A stretch of DNA of 64,000 bases from Adlercreutzia sp. ZJ304 (GTDB taxonomy: Bacteria > Actinomycetota > Coriobacteriia > Coriobacteriales > Eggerthellaceae): positions 1 to 64,000 of the forward strand of contig NZ_JAAKEG010000001.1 in assembly GCF_011039075.1 (NCBI RefSeq), read 5' to 3'. The notes beneath the pieces are model-generated. The model was not told where the DNA came from, did not search any database, and saw only the letters and a program-made list of their open reading frames with translations. Below, piece by piece: positions 7,552 to 17,048 of this stretch (positions are counted from its first letter, which is position 1; each line of letters starts with the position of its first letter). The translations under genes and the position numbers were made by a program.

Positions 7552-9597
7552 GTGGAAACTCTGACGCTTGTATTATTCCTGACAATAGCAGTATTGTTGT
7601 CTGCTGTAATAGACCAAGTTGTTCCGCGCGTTTCGCTGCCTCTTATTCAGATTGGTCTTGGGGTTATTATTGCAATATTTGCCAGTGACACTATAACGAT
7701 AGACCTAGAACCTAACCTGTTTTTGGTGCTATTCATTGCGCCGTTGCTATACATAGAGGCAAAAAACGCCGATAGAATGCAATTATGGGTAAACAAAGCC
7801 CCAATTTTATCCCTAGCTATTGGTTTGGTTATAGTAACTGCTGTAATAATTGGCTTTGCGCTGCATTCGCTTATACCGTCTATTAGTATTGCGGCGGCAC
7901 TTGCGCTTGGCGCGGCATTGGGACCAACAGATGCTGTGGCTGTCACCTCGCTTTCAAAACAGATATCTATACCCGAGCGCCAATGGGGAATACTTAAAGG
8001 CGAACTGCTGTTAAACGACGCTTCGGGCATCGTAATGTTTCAATTTGCGCTAACTGCAGCGGTTACGGGAGCGTTCTCTATAGCAGATGCGGGCGTGTCG
8101 TTTTTGGTGGAATTTTTCGGGGGATTAATATGCGGCGCTGTATTGGGTTATGTAGCGAATTTGGCGTTGCGTAAGTTCCGCGATTTGGGAATAGAAAGCG
8201 CCACTTTCCATGTGTTATACGAATTATGCGTGCCATTCATAGTGTATTTATTGGCGCAATCTATCCATGTTAGCGGCATTATTGCTGTTGTAGTTGCTGG
8301 TCTTTTGAACGTAATAACTCCACGCACAAACAGTCCCTCTATTGCGCGCATGAATATTGTTTCTAGCAATGTTTGGCAAGTTTTGTCATTTGCGCTAAAT
8401 GGCATTGTGTTTATTTTGCTAGGAACACAGCTACCTGCATCTATGCGCTATGTGTGGGCAGACGAGACGCTCAATAATTTTTCGCTAATTGCCTACATTT
8501 TGTTTATTACGCTAATTTTAATGGGCGTGCGATTTGTTTGGTGTATATGTATGGAATTGTGGCATGCGCGCCGCCCCGGCAGAAATGGTGGTGAACCGTA
8601 CAAATTCAGCCGCACAAACGCTAGAGATGCGCTTATAACTACACTTTGCGGCGCTAAAGGCACTATTACGCTTTCCATTCTATTTACGATGCCAATATTT
8701 ATGTCTACGGGAGCTCGTTTTCCCGAACGTAGTTTACTAATTTTCTTAGGTTGCGGCGTTATATTGATTACGCTTTTGCTTGCTACATTTGTGGTTCCGC
8801 TGGTTGCGCCCAAGAAAGAACGCAAGCAATCTGAAATTGATGCGCGCCATAACTATTTTGAGGTACTGAGAGACATTCTGCGCAACGTTATAGAAGAGTT
8901 GACCGCGCAACAAACCAAACGTAATCGCAGAGCTACTAGGGTAGTCATTAAAAGCTATCAGGATAGGCTTGAAAATACTAAGAATATGATAGATGCCAAC
9001 GATGGCTCTATAGTTGCGTTGCGTCTGCAGGTGCTAAATTGGGAAGAAGAGCATACGCTAGAACTTATGGAACAAGGAATTGTAAGTTCTGATGTTGGGT
9101 ACGAATTCTTGGGTCGCTTAGAGCGTATGGAAAAATTGATAAAGCACGGAGCAGGGCAGCGATTCGATGCTAAGAAGTGGGTATCGCATATTAGGATAGC
9201 ATTTGTGCGAATGCGCTTGGCAATAGTGCGCCAATTGCCCGATTCAAAACTGACAGACAATGGCGAGGAAATGCGTCGTTTGCAGGAAGAGGCGGCGCGT
9301 TATGTGGTGGAAGTTCTGAAGGCTGAAATGCAAAAAAGCACTGTTGCAACTGAAGACGCAAGTAAGTTAATTATGGAATACGAGGCGAGTATTGCGGCAT
9401 TGAATCAGTCGCGCACAAGCGTCACTACTTCAATTCGTGTGGTTGATGAGTCGGATGATATAAGGCGCTTGGCTTACCAAATAGAGTTAGGGCAAATTCA
9501 GCATATGTTTGAAGAAGGTCGCATAAGCAGGCAGGAATCACGCAATATGCGCGATAACGTTTTCCTTATGATGATGGATTTGGAAGATAGAGTTTAA
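7552..9597 (+). CDS. CPA1-family Na+/H+ antiporter (NhaP/NhaK type)
   Basis: An integral membrane cation/proton exchanger of 681 residues. The first 420 residues or so contain about 12 hydrophobic segments and the CPA1 signature with the key acids: ALGPTDAVAV and LLNDASGIVMFQ (the ND pair used in ion binding). About 260 cytoplasmic residues follow, rich in charged helices, a typical regulatory tail. The start is GTG 7552 after GAGGAG; the ATG four bases earlier is out of frame. It is a single gene, convergent with the MFS gene at 9654. Substrate choice between Na+ and K+ cannot be read from the sequence. Confidence 0.88.
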   Translation: METLTLVLFLTIAVLLSAVIDQVVPRVSLPLIQIGLGVIIAIFASDTITIDLEPNLFLVLFIAPLLYIEAKNADRMQLWVNKAPILSLAIGLVIVTAVIIGFALHSLIPSISIAAALALGAALGPTDAVAVTSLSKQISIPERQWGILKGELLLNDASGIVMFQFALTAAVTGAFSIADAGVSFLVEFFGGLICGAVLGYVANLALRKFRDLGIESATFHVLYELCVPFIVYLLAQSIHVSGIIAVVVAGLLNVITPRTNSPSIARMNIVSSNVWQVLSFALNGIVFILLGTQLPASMRYVWADETLNNFSLIAYILFITLILMGVRFVWCICMELWHARRPGRNGGEPYKFSRTNARDALITTLCGAKGTITLSILFTMPIFMSTGARFPERSLLIFLGCGVILITLLLATFVVPLVAPKKERKQSEIDARHNYFEVLRDILRNVIEELTAQQTKRNRRATRVVIKSYQDRLENTKNMIDANDGSIVALRLQVLNWEEEHTLELMEQGIVSSDVGYEFLGRLERMEKLIKHGAGQRFDAKKWVSHIRIAFVRMRLAIVRQLPDSKLTDNGEEMRRLQEEAARYVVEVLKAEMQKSTVATEDASKLIMEYEASIAALNQSRTSVTTSIRVVDESDDIRRLAYQIELGQIQHMFEEGRISRQESRNMRDNVFLMMMDLEDRV

Positions 9598-9653
9598 CGC
9601 GCAATTATAAATTGTGTAATTTGCACTTTATTGCTTGTAGTGGTGGGTGCGTT

Positions 9654-10952
9654 TTATTTTGGATATACGATACGCGCTGATATATAGGCAGTTATAAGGC
9701 ATAAAATTACGGCGCAAATTGTAGCAGTGAATCCTAGAGTTTCGCTTAGAAAGCCCCATGCAACCGAGAGTGCGCCGTTACCTATGTCTACACCAAGCAT
9801 AAAAAGCGCATTTGCTGCGCCCCAGCGATCGGCTGGGCTAAAGCGCACGGCAACTGTCTGGTTTACGGGTACAGCTAGACCCATACACAGTCCAAAAGGC
9901 AGCCCTGAAATATAGAAGATCAGTTCGGTTATATCTCCAAATGCGCCCATAGTGCATGCCAAAAGCATTGCGAAACATACAAGACCAGCCACTACAGCAA
10001 CTTCCATAATATGAATTGGTGCAACTTTATCCATGAAGCGACCAGATGTTAAGCGCACTATAATCATAACTACGGCTGAAGCTGTATAGAAAATACCCGG
10101 GTTGCCTACGTTCAAAGAATTGCCCAACAGCCCCATGTAGAAAATGTTGAATGAAAACGCACCGCACATGAAAAGGATGGGTACTGTGCCCGGCAGCGCT
10201 TTTGGTTCAAACACGCTATCAAGTACACGATGCCAGCCGTGTAACTCTTGCTTTTTGGCTGCATTAGACGTTTTTGTCTCTTTGTTAGCGGTTCTGTTTT
10301 GCTCTTGGCGGACGCGGTATTCGGATGTGGCGGGAAGTTTGTATGGGTTGTTTTCGTAGCGAATCAACAAGCTAAGTACAAACGCCAAAAGACTGCATGC
10401 GGCGCATCCAAAATAGAAATTTTGTGCCGGGTCGGTAGATACAAGGAAAATTGCAAGAGCTGGTCCTATAGACATAGATACAGCTTGACCTAATCCGTAG
10501 TATCCAATGCCTTCCCCCATACGCGAAAACGGAAGCACATCTGCTGCGGCGGTTGCGGTAGCTGTTGTGGCTGCTGAAAAGCCTGCACCTTGCAATATGC
10601 GCCATAGAACAAAAGAAGCACCGTCATTGGCGGCAAGAGGACCAACACAGCCAACAAACATAACGATTGCACCAGCCATAATAACGATACGTCTGCCGCG
10701 CGTGTCTATAACAGGACCGCTTATAATACGCGCTACACCGGCTGACACCGAAAAACATAGCGCGCCTATTCCGGCAAGCCCGACAGAGCCGCCAATGCGT
10801 TCAAGATAAACCGAAGTGCCAGCGTTTATGCCTTGTCCCACGAGAAATGTTGAAAGCGTGCATGTAAGAATTAAAATGAAAATGGGCGACCAAAGCCCTT
10901 CGCGTATACCAGATGGTGTTGTGCTTTTAGTCGTATTCGCCTTGCGTTCCAT
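9654..10952 (-). CDS. MFS transporter
   Basis: A 432-residue major facilitator protein with twelve hydrophobic helices and the cytoplasmic loop 2-3 motif in the form GPVIDTRGRRIVIM. The central loop is charged (residues about 200-240). A second MFS gene at 27078 has the same GEGIGYYxL and SGRxMDR/DKV style and may be a paralogue. Substrate unknown; the look is that of the drug/sugar efflux (DHA1-like) branch. It diverges from the gene at 11205, with a 250-bp shared control region. Confidence 0.85.
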   Translation of the reverse strand: MERKANTTKSTTPSGIREGLWSPIFILILTCTLSTFLVGQGINAGTSVYLERIGGSVGLAGIGALCFSVSAGVARIISGPVIDTRGRRIVIMAGAIVMFVGCVGPLAANDGASFVLWRILQGAGFSAATTATATAAADVLPFSRMGEGIGYYGLGQAVSMSIGPALAIFLVSTDPAQNFYFGCAACSLLAFVLSLLIRYENNPYKLPATSEYRVRQEQNRTANKETKTSNAAKKQELHGWHRVLDSVFEPKALPGTVPILFMCGAFSFNIFYMGLLGNSLNVGNPGIFYTASAVVMIIVRLTSGRFMDKVAPIHIMEVAVVAGLVCFAMLLACTMGAFGDITELIFYISGLPFGLCMGLAVPVNQTVAVRFSPADRWGAANALFMLGVDIGNGALSVAWGFLSETLGFTATICAVILCLITAYISARIVYPK

Positions 10953-11204
10953 TAGCTAATATCCTTTTGTAGCGCATTGGCATTAGCGGCGCAATTGTGC
11001 TGATAGTAGCGCAGCGCTAACTAATACCTTATATGTAGGTTGCTTATAACAATTGTATGCTAGAACCCGAATCATGTAGTTAAAAATGTCAATTGACTAT
11101 ATTTGTTTGTATCCATGCTTATTCGGCGGTTTGATTTGATATTTATTGACTTTGGTTGTATTACGAAATTAACATGCTTGCATGGTATTTTGTAAGGAGT
11201 AAGC

Positions 11205-12122
11205 ATGGGTGATAGATTCGAAGTTTCTGAATTAGAAGATGTACTAGAGCTGCTAGAGCTTGTTGAAGAGGGTAGCGGCAAAGCCATCGTTACTATGGGT
11301 GGCACCGAGCGTTTTGTCGTTATGACCGCCGAGCGTTATCGTGCATTAAGCGATGGCTACAGGCGCGAAAAAGAGCGTGCAGAAGAAGCTAACGAGCGCA
11401 TTCGCGCGGCACAGACAGAAATAGAGAATGCCCATGCTCAAGTTGCGCGTGCAAATAGTCGAGCGGATGCTGCAGAAGCTGCACACACTGTACAAGTTTC
11501 TGCAGAAAACACAGCTGCGCATGTAGCACAAACATTTTCACCTGCGCAAAACCTTGGTGGTAACGCCAAGGAATACAAAACCGCTAAACTGCCCAACACT
11601 CCCATAGATTCCGACGATTATCAGCGCAGTATGTGGCAAGAAGCCATAGTAGAGCGCATGCGCAAAGTTATAGAGGCTGAAGCTCCGGTTGAAAAACAGC
11701 GCCTGTTCAACACTGTGCGCGCTAGCTTTGGCATAAAGCGCAGCGGTCGCGATATTCAATCGCATAATGAATGGCTGTTCAATCGCAAGATTAATGCGAA
11801 ACAAACTGAATTTAACGGTTGCACATTTGTGTGGCGTGGCGATCAAGATCCGAAAACCTACTGCATATTTCGTCCCACCGACGAAGAGTCTAATCGCCAA
11901 ATAACAGAGTATCCGTATCAAGAATTGGTTGCGGCAATACTTGCTGCACTGAAAAGCCAAGAAAAACTAACCTACGAAGATTTAATAGAAGCTACCATGC
12001 GCTTGCTAGGCTATAAGCGCAAAACGAATCGCGTGCGCGAGGTTATTGGTGCAGCAATAGAGCAAGCCGGTGAAAATGGCACTATTCGCGTATTCACTGA
12101 CGGTACGTTTCGTGTGGTGTAG
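11205..12122 (+). CDS. Phd/YefM-like N-terminus fused to a DUF3320-like C-terminal domain
   Basis: A 305-residue protein in three parts. Residues 1-45 resemble a Phd/YefM antitoxin fold (LVEEGSGKAIVTMGG, then FVVMTAERYRAL). Residues 46-115 are a charged coiled coil. Residues 140-230 (IVERMRKVIEAEAPVEKQRLFNTV as two short motifs, then FGIKRSG) look like DUF3320, a domain usually found at the end of large DUF4011-type helicases; the rest resembles a winged-helix end. No toxin gene lies next to it. The start ATG has AAGGAG upstream. Domain calls are from pattern recognition and the function is unknown; a DNA-binding regulator or defence remnant are both possible. Confidence 0.6.
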   Translation: MGDRFEVSELEDVLELLELVEEGSGKAIVTMGGTERFVVMTAERYRALSDGYRREKERAEEANERIRAAQTEIENAHAQVARANSRADAAEAAHTVQVSAENTAAHVAQTFSPAQNLGGNAKEYKTAKLPNTPIDSDDYQRSMWQEAIVERMRKVIEAEAPVEKQRLFNTVRASFGIKRSGRDIQSHNEWLFNRKINAKQTEFNGCTFVWRGDQDPKTYCIFRPTDEESNRQITEYPYQELVAAILAALKSQEKLTYEDLIEATMRLLGYKRKTNRVREVIGAAIEQAGENGTIRVFTDGTFRVV

Positions 12123-12144
12123 CAGCTAGACTAGCCTTGCGGGT

Positions 12145-12888
12145 TTATAAGGGCTTGTAAGCTGTATGTACGGCTGCTATGCCGCCTGTGCAGTTTACCC
12201 ATGCAACATCTTTAAACCCAGCATCTTCCATCATTTTTGCAAGGCTTTGCTGATCGGGAAATGCGCGAATGGAATCTCCTAAGTAGACAAATCCTTCGCG
12301 CTCTCCCGCAATAAGACCGCCCCAAAAAGGAATTAAGTGGCGCAAGTAAAAACCATATAGTGAACGCCAAATTGCATTTTTCGGCGTAGAAAATTCTAGG
12401 CAAGTAAGGCTTCCGCCCGGCTTCAGCACACGCAACATTTCGCGCAGCGCCAACGGACGGTCGGGCATGTTGCGTATCCCGTAAGCCACTGTTACAGCGT
12501 CAAACTGCTCGTCTTCAAACGGTAGCGCTTGCGCGTCGGCAACCATGAAATCTACTGGTACGCCGTCTGCGCGTCCATCTGCAAAATGTTTACGTGCAAC
12601 TTCTAGCATTTCGGGTACTAAATCGGTACACATTATATGTGCCGGTTTTTTCGTGCGTGCTATTTCGAAAGTAACATCACCTGTGCCTCCTGCCACGTCA
12701 AGCACACGTGCGTCACTATTAATGGCAGCCATCTTTGCCATTTTATGCAGCCACGCTTTATAAGTTCCAAAACTTGAAATGGCGTTAAAGCGTTCGTATT
12801 TAGGCGCAATGTGCGAAAAAATCAGCTTCACACGTGCGGATGAAATCTCTGATGGTGCCTCTGCTCCTGTTGCGGTATCTATGCTCAT
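12145..12888 (-). CDS. menG: Demethylmenaquinone methyltransferase
   Basis: A class I SAM-dependent methyltransferase of 247 residues of the MenG/UbiE family, which adds the C-2 methyl group that turns demethylmenaquinone into menaquinone. Seen: the SAM loop LDVAGGTGDVTFE, the UbiE signatures VAYGIRNM and YGFYLRHLIPFWGG. Its ATG (12888) follows the TAG of the radical SAM gene (12891-12889) with no gap, so the two are one operon and probably coupled in translation. The menaquinone product would serve anaerobic respiration. Confidence 0.93.
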   Translation of the reverse strand: MSIDTATGAEAPSEISSARVKLIFSHIAPKYERFNAISSFGTYKAWLHKMAKMAAINSDARVLDVAGGTGDVTFEIARTKKPAHIMCTDLVPEMLEVARKHFADGRADGVPVDFMVADAQALPFEDEQFDAVTVAYGIRNMPDRPLALREMLRVLKPGGSLTCLEFSTPKNAIWRSLYGFYLRHLIPFWGGLIAGEREGFVYLGDSIRAFPDQQSLAKMMEDAGFKDVAWVNCTGGIAAVHTAYKPL

Positions 12889-14229
12889 CTATTCGTCCAT
12901 GTTCGTATATATTGTGCCATTTCCAAACAGCAGCTGTCTTTCAGACCCCGAAAGTTCGGCTCGTGCTTGTTCGCGCAAATTATTCATACCGCTTAAGAAT
13001 TGTCTGTACATTACTAGCACCAAATAGCGCCCCATTTCGGTCAAAGTCAATTCATCTTTGGTATCAGTTGCAAACGCGCCATTTAGTCGCATGAATGCCA
13101 TTTCAGCCGGAAGCCCGAATTCTACTGATACACCAAATTCGTCGCGGAAAGCGCGTTTGTCAAACCGCAATCGATACAAATTCAAAAGGAAATTGTATCG
13201 CATTAAATCGCGCTTGCTTAGCGTCGATTTTCCCATAATAGGCATGCGACCTTCCTCAATATGTCGGTTATAGTCGCTTATGCTGAAGTCGTTTACATAC
13301 AGCGCACCTGCCAAGTGTGTTATAGAGCCGCTGCCTATGGCGGGATAATCCACATAAGATGTTTGGTATTCGTCATGTATTAAGGCGTGGTCATCGCTTC
13401 CGTCGGCACCTAAGCGGTTGAATGTCCATACAGTTTCGCGGCGAAATAGCGGATGGGCACCCTCAGCTAAAACTCCATCTATTATGCGGTAGAAGCGCAG
13501 TTCGCGTTTCCAATCCATTTTTCCCAGCGTGCGGTTCATATTGTCAGCTGTAGCGCCAGATATATAAAGCGGCGAAAACGTTGTCTGCCTTGCTCCGCAC
13601 ATGGCTATGTGCTCCAAATCGGCAAATAACATGTCTTCAGTTTGTGTGGGAAAGTTGAAAATCATATCCACATTCAGCGAATCGAAATAGGGCACAGCTT
13701 GCGCTATACGCTCCATTATTACTTCTCCGCTGCCGTATTTATAGTAGCGATCCATAGTCTTTAGAAGTTCATTGTTGAAGCTTTGTACGCCCACCGATAG
13801 CCGCTGTACGCGTCCATGCATTTTATCTAGCCATGGCTGTACTAGATGATTCGGATTTGTCTCACTTGCCACTTCCTCGATATTCCACGTATCGCGCGCC
13901 AAATCAAGCGTTTCGCATAGCTCGTCTAGCATTATTGTTGGCGTGCCGCCGCCTACGTATATGCTTTCTATGTCATACCCTAAATCTCGCAGCATCAGCA
14001 TCTCTTTGCGCATGCTTTCAAAGTAAGGTCTGGCAACCTCTTCACGATATGTATACCTATTAAAGCTGCAATAAGGACACAATCTTTCACAAAACGGCAC
14101 ATGCATATAAAGCATGTAGCGCCTATTTTCCTCCGGTTTTGGCATGAATGTTTCCGAAGTTGGCTTCAATGTTAGTGTGTGCCGCGTCATAGTTTTTACA
14201 AGTTTTGTTAAAAAGCGTTCGGATAACAC
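12889..14229 (-). CDS. menK: HemN-like class C radical SAM enzyme, probable menaquinone methyltransferase
   Basis: A 446-residue protein with the [4Fe-4S]/SAM motif C47-x3-C51-x2-C54 (CERLCPYC) and the HemN-like glycine motif GGGTPT. It could be mistaken for coproporphyrinogen oxidase. Established knowledge: MenK-type enzymes of Eggerthellaceae (Adlercreutzia and relatives) are HemN-like class C radical SAM methyltransferases that methylate menaquinone at ring positions C-7 or C-8. The zero-gap operon with menG points strongly to that role; the symbol is inferred from family plus context. The start is GTG 14229, with AGGAG 5 nt upstream. Confidence 0.78.
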   Translation of the reverse strand: MLSERFLTKLVKTMTRHTLTLKPTSETFMPKPEENRRYMLYMHVPFCERLCPYCSFNRYTYREEVARPYFESMRKEMLMLRDLGYDIESIYVGGGTPTIMLDELCETLDLARDTWNIEEVASETNPNHLVQPWLDKMHGRVQRLSVGVQSFNNELLKTMDRYYKYGSGEVIMERIAQAVPYFDSLNVDMIFNFPTQTEDMLFADLEHIAMCGARQTTFSPLYISGATADNMNRTLGKMDWKRELRFYRIIDGVLAEGAHPLFRRETVWTFNRLGADGSDDHALIHDEYQTSYVDYPAIGSGSITHLAGALYVNDFSISDYNRHIEEGRMPIMGKSTLSKRDLMRYNFLLNLYRLRFDKRAFRDEFGVSVEFGLPAEMAFMRLNGAFATDTKDELTLTEMGRYLVLVMYRQFLSGMNNLREQARAELSGSERQLLFGNGTIYTNMDE

Positions 14230-14377
14230 ACTATCTCCTAGTCCAATCGATTAATTTCAACACAAGATTTGAATTGTAATTGTATGTTTCGCGTTTTCGC
14301 AATATCTGCGATTTGCTTTTATGTATGGAATGTAAAATGATGAACGCATATTCACGAATAATAGGAGAAACATCGAA

Positions 14378-15346
14378 ATGTTGAAAAGCTATAAAAAATT
14401 TGTAGGCGCAGTTCTTGTTGCGTCATTAACTATGTTTGCCATGGCTGGGTGTTCGCAGTCGCAACCGCAGCAGGAAACTGAAACGGATGTGGTGGTAATA
14501 GATACTACAGACACATCGGGCGGTGTTGCTGCTACGGTAAACGGTGTGGAAATTGGTGAAAATGCAGTATCTGCCTACATAGATAATTTCCGTCAAACAA
14601 ACGATTTAACTGACGACGAAGCTTGGGGCAGCTATATGGGTCAGAACGGCTATACGCCAGAGTCGCTTCGTGAAATAGTTGTAGATAATTTTGTGAATGA
14701 GGAAATAGTGCGCCAAGCTGCTAAGGAAAACGGCATAGAAGTAACCGATGAAGATGTTGAGGCTGCATTCGAACAAGCTAAGAAAAGTGCTGGTAATGAA
14801 TCTAGCTGGCGAATTGCTCTGAAATATTCCGGTATGACAGAAGACCAATACAAAGACAGCTTGCGTCAGCAACTTCTGCAGCGCGAATTGTTCTATAAAG
14901 CCACTGGAACAAGTCAGCTTGACTCTACGGTTTCGCAAATAACCAGCACGCTGCGTCAGTCGGGTGGGGAAGAGTTGGCAAATCTGATAGACCGCGCTTC
15001 TGCGAAGATGTCTGAGTCAACAGATACTCAGAAAGTAAAGGCAGACGATGAGTTGGTGCTTAGTCTCATAAAAACCTACGAGCAAGACTACGCTAATGCC
15101 GAATCGCTAGATGGTATTCCTGCTGATGTGGTGGTGCTTTATCGCACTCAAGCCGACTCTGTTGTGCAAAATCAGGCGTTCGAAGATTTTATGAAGAAGT
15201 ATACAGATGCTGCCGATGTACAAAAGAATGGCTTACCTGAAGGGGCTACTTATAAAGTAGAGGTTATTGTTGCAAGCCCAAATGAGACGACAGAGGACCA
15301 ACCGGCAGCTGCTGAAGGCGAACAAACAGATACGGCTTCCGAATAA
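14378..15346 (+). CDS. SurA-like peptidyl-prolyl isomerase/chaperone lipoprotein
   Basis: A 322-residue secreted lipoprotein: signal peptide with hydrophobic core and lipobox MAGC (Cys near residue 25). Residues 50-180 match the SurA N-terminal chaperone layout (VNGVEIGENAVSAYI, then VDNFVNEEIVRQAAKENGI, then a helix with GMTEDQYKDSLRQQL). A PPIase (parvulin) domain with its usual motifs is not evident, so it may be a chaperone only. The C-terminus is acidic and low complexity. The ATG follows ATAGGAG. It would act outside the membrane on exported proteins. Confidence 0.75.
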   Translation: MLKSYKKFVGAVLVASLTMFAMAGCSQSQPQQETETDVVVIDTTDTSGGVAATVNGVEIGENAVSAYIDNFRQTNDLTDDEAWGSYMGQNGYTPESLREIVVDNFVNEEIVRQAAKENGIEVTDEDVEAAFEQAKKSAGNESSWRIALKYSGMTEDQYKDSLRQQLLQRELFYKATGTSQLDSTVSQITSTLRQSGGEELANLIDRASAKMSESTDTQKVKADDELVLSLIKTYEQDYANAESLDGIPADVVVLYRTQADSVVQNQAFEDFMKKYTDAADVQKNGLPEGATYKVEVIVASPNETTEDQPAAAEGEQTDTASE

Positions 15347-15476
15347 ACCCAATAAGATATAAGCAGGCACAACTTTTTGTGCCGAAAAAACATTTCAGTT
15401 TGTGCGCGGGTGTTCGATTGATGCCCGCGCTCTGTTATCATTCTACGGAAAAGAAAAACGCATCAAGCGAGGTTCA

Positions 15477-16835
15477 ATGCTCATCACTGCGAAATATGTA
15501 TTCCCTATTACAAGTGAGCCCATATTGGATGGGGCGGTGCTTGTTCGGGAAGATCGAATTGCAGATATAGGCGATCTAAATTCACTACGTCTGCGCTATC
15601 CCGATGAAGACGTGGAAGATTTTGGAATGGCAGCCATAATGCCCGGTCTTATTGACCTGCATACACGTCTTGAAAAATCGGTATTGCGTGGTGTTGTGGC
15701 GGATAAACCTTATTCTGAATGGATTATGGCGGTTCTCGATAGAAGCATTCAGTTAGAACAGTCTGATTGGTATGATTCTGCAATTCTCGGTGGGCTGGAT
15801 GCTCTTTCGTCGGGCATTACCACAGTGGTTGACATAACCAGTACAGGCGCTGCTGGTCGTGCGGCGCAAGAACTAGGGCTTCGCGGTGTAATTTATCGCG
15901 AAGTGGGCGCAATGGATAAAATGCGTGTTGATTATGCTATGCATTCTGCCCAGCGCGACATAAACCGATGGAAAGAAGATTTCGACCCAGAGCGCATAAC
16001 GGTAGGAATTGCACCTGCCGCTATATATGCAAACCATCCGTCTGTTTTTCAGCGTGTTACCGACATTGCTATTCGTGACGATTTGCCGGTGGCTATGCGC
16101 TTGGCTGGCAGTCGTGAAGAATATAACTTCGTAATGTATGGTTCATCTATGTTTGCTGTAGACAATATGGATGAAGAAGTTCGCGGGTACGTGGAAATTC
16201 CACCTTGGCTGCCATTTGGTGTTACCCCTGTGCGCTATGCGCTAAATTGGGGTGCGTTCGATGCGCCTAATGTTTTACTGATTCATGCTGTGCATGTAAC
16301 CGATGAAGATATAAAGAAGCTTCGTGAATTTGATGTTGCCATATGTACATGTCCTAGCGCCAACGCAAAACTGGGCATGGGCGTGGCTCCTTTGTCGCAA
16401 TTCTTGAAAGCTGGTCTTCGCGTTGGTTTTGGTACCGATTCGCCTGCGGCTACAGAATCTACCGATATGTTGTCCGAGATGCGTATGGGGCAATTGCTGC
16501 ACCGCGCAAGCGACACCAGCCGCTTCATAACAAGCCAAGAGATTCTGGAACTAGCAACTATAGGCGGCGCTAAGGCTTTGCGGCAAGAAGATAAAATAGG
16601 CTCTCTTGAAGTGGGAAAACTGGCAGATATAATAGCTGTAGACTTATCGGCATCGCACCAATCGCTAGATCAAAACCCAATATCTGCCTTGGTTAGCACC
16701 TGTACTGCCAGCGATGTATTAATGACCATGATCGGCGGCAAGACGCTATACGAGAAAAATAATTGGCACGTGAACGTTGAAGTAGCGAAGAATATTGCGC
16801 GTGTTATAGAAATTCGCGCTAAGCTGAAAGCGTAG
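15477..16835 (+). CDS. Amidohydrolase-family protein (MtaD/SAH-deaminase-like) with lost metal ligands
   Basis: A 452-residue protein with the amidohydrolase frame: N-terminal beta sandwich (MLITAKYVFP), PGLIDLHT, a central barrel and the C-terminal GGAKALRQEDKIGSLEVGK-type return (split here by motif). The catalytic metal site is damaged: HxH is H62-T-R64, and the usual HLAE motif reads RLAG (R208, G211). The later His (LIHAVHV) and Asp (FGTDSPAA) remain. It may be inactive or use a different chemistry. ATG 15477 was chosen because AGCGAGG precedes it; earlier in-frame codons lack a site. The next gene starts 3 nt after the stop, so it leads into the tat-hyp run. Confidence 0.82.
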   Translation: MLITAKYVFPITSEPILDGAVLVREDRIADIGDLNSLRLRYPDEDVEDFGMAAIMPGLIDLHTRLEKSVLRGVVADKPYSEWIMAVLDRSIQLEQSDWYDSAILGGLDALSSGITTVVDITSTGAAGRAAQELGLRGVIYREVGAMDKMRVDYAMHSAQRDINRWKEDFDPERITVGIAPAAIYANHPSVFQRVTDIAIRDDLPVAMRLAGSREEYNFVMYGSSMFAVDNMDEEVRGYVEIPPWLPFGVTPVRYALNWGAFDAPNVLLIHAVHVTDEDIKKLREFDVAICTCPSANAKLGMGVAPLSQFLKAGLRVGFGTDSPAATESTDMLSEMRMGQLLHRASDTSRFITSQEILELATIGGAKALRQEDKIGSLEVGKLADIIAVDLSASHQSLDQNPISALVSTCTASDVLMTMIGGKTLYEKNNWHVNVEVAKNIARVIEIRAKLKA

Positions 16836-16838
16836 GCA

Positions 16839-17039
16839 ATGGGCAAATCTAGCAAACATAAAATGACGCGCCAGCAACGCGAGGCGAAGATAGAACAAGC
16901 CAAGCAACGTGAAGCTGCGATAAAAGCTCAAAAAGAGCGCTCTGAGCGCATAAAAAAGATATTCACAGTGGTGATATGTGCCATTTTGGTACTGGCTTTG
17001 GGCATACCCACTATGGCTATCGCGGTTTTAGGAATGTGA
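16839..17039 (+). CDS. Small tail-anchored membrane protein
   Basis: A 66-residue protein: a strongly basic, Gln/Lys/Arg-rich helix (residues 1-42) followed by one hydrophobic helix (about 44-64) at the very end. No family recognised. It sits between the amidohydrolase-like gene (3-nt gap) and tatA (9-nt gap), so it is cotranscribed with the Tat genes. A role linked to membrane export is possible but unproven. Confidence 0.7.
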   Translation: MGKSSKHKMTRQQREAKIEQAKQREAAIKAQKERSERIKKIFTVVICAILVLALGIPTMAIAVLGM

Positions 17040-17048
17040 GGTTAGCCA

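Noticed and set aside
12889-14229. Coproporphyrinogen III oxidase (HemN) as the function
   Set aside because: The zero-gap operon with menG and the lineage favour the MenK-type methyltransferase, though phylogeny is needed to settle it.
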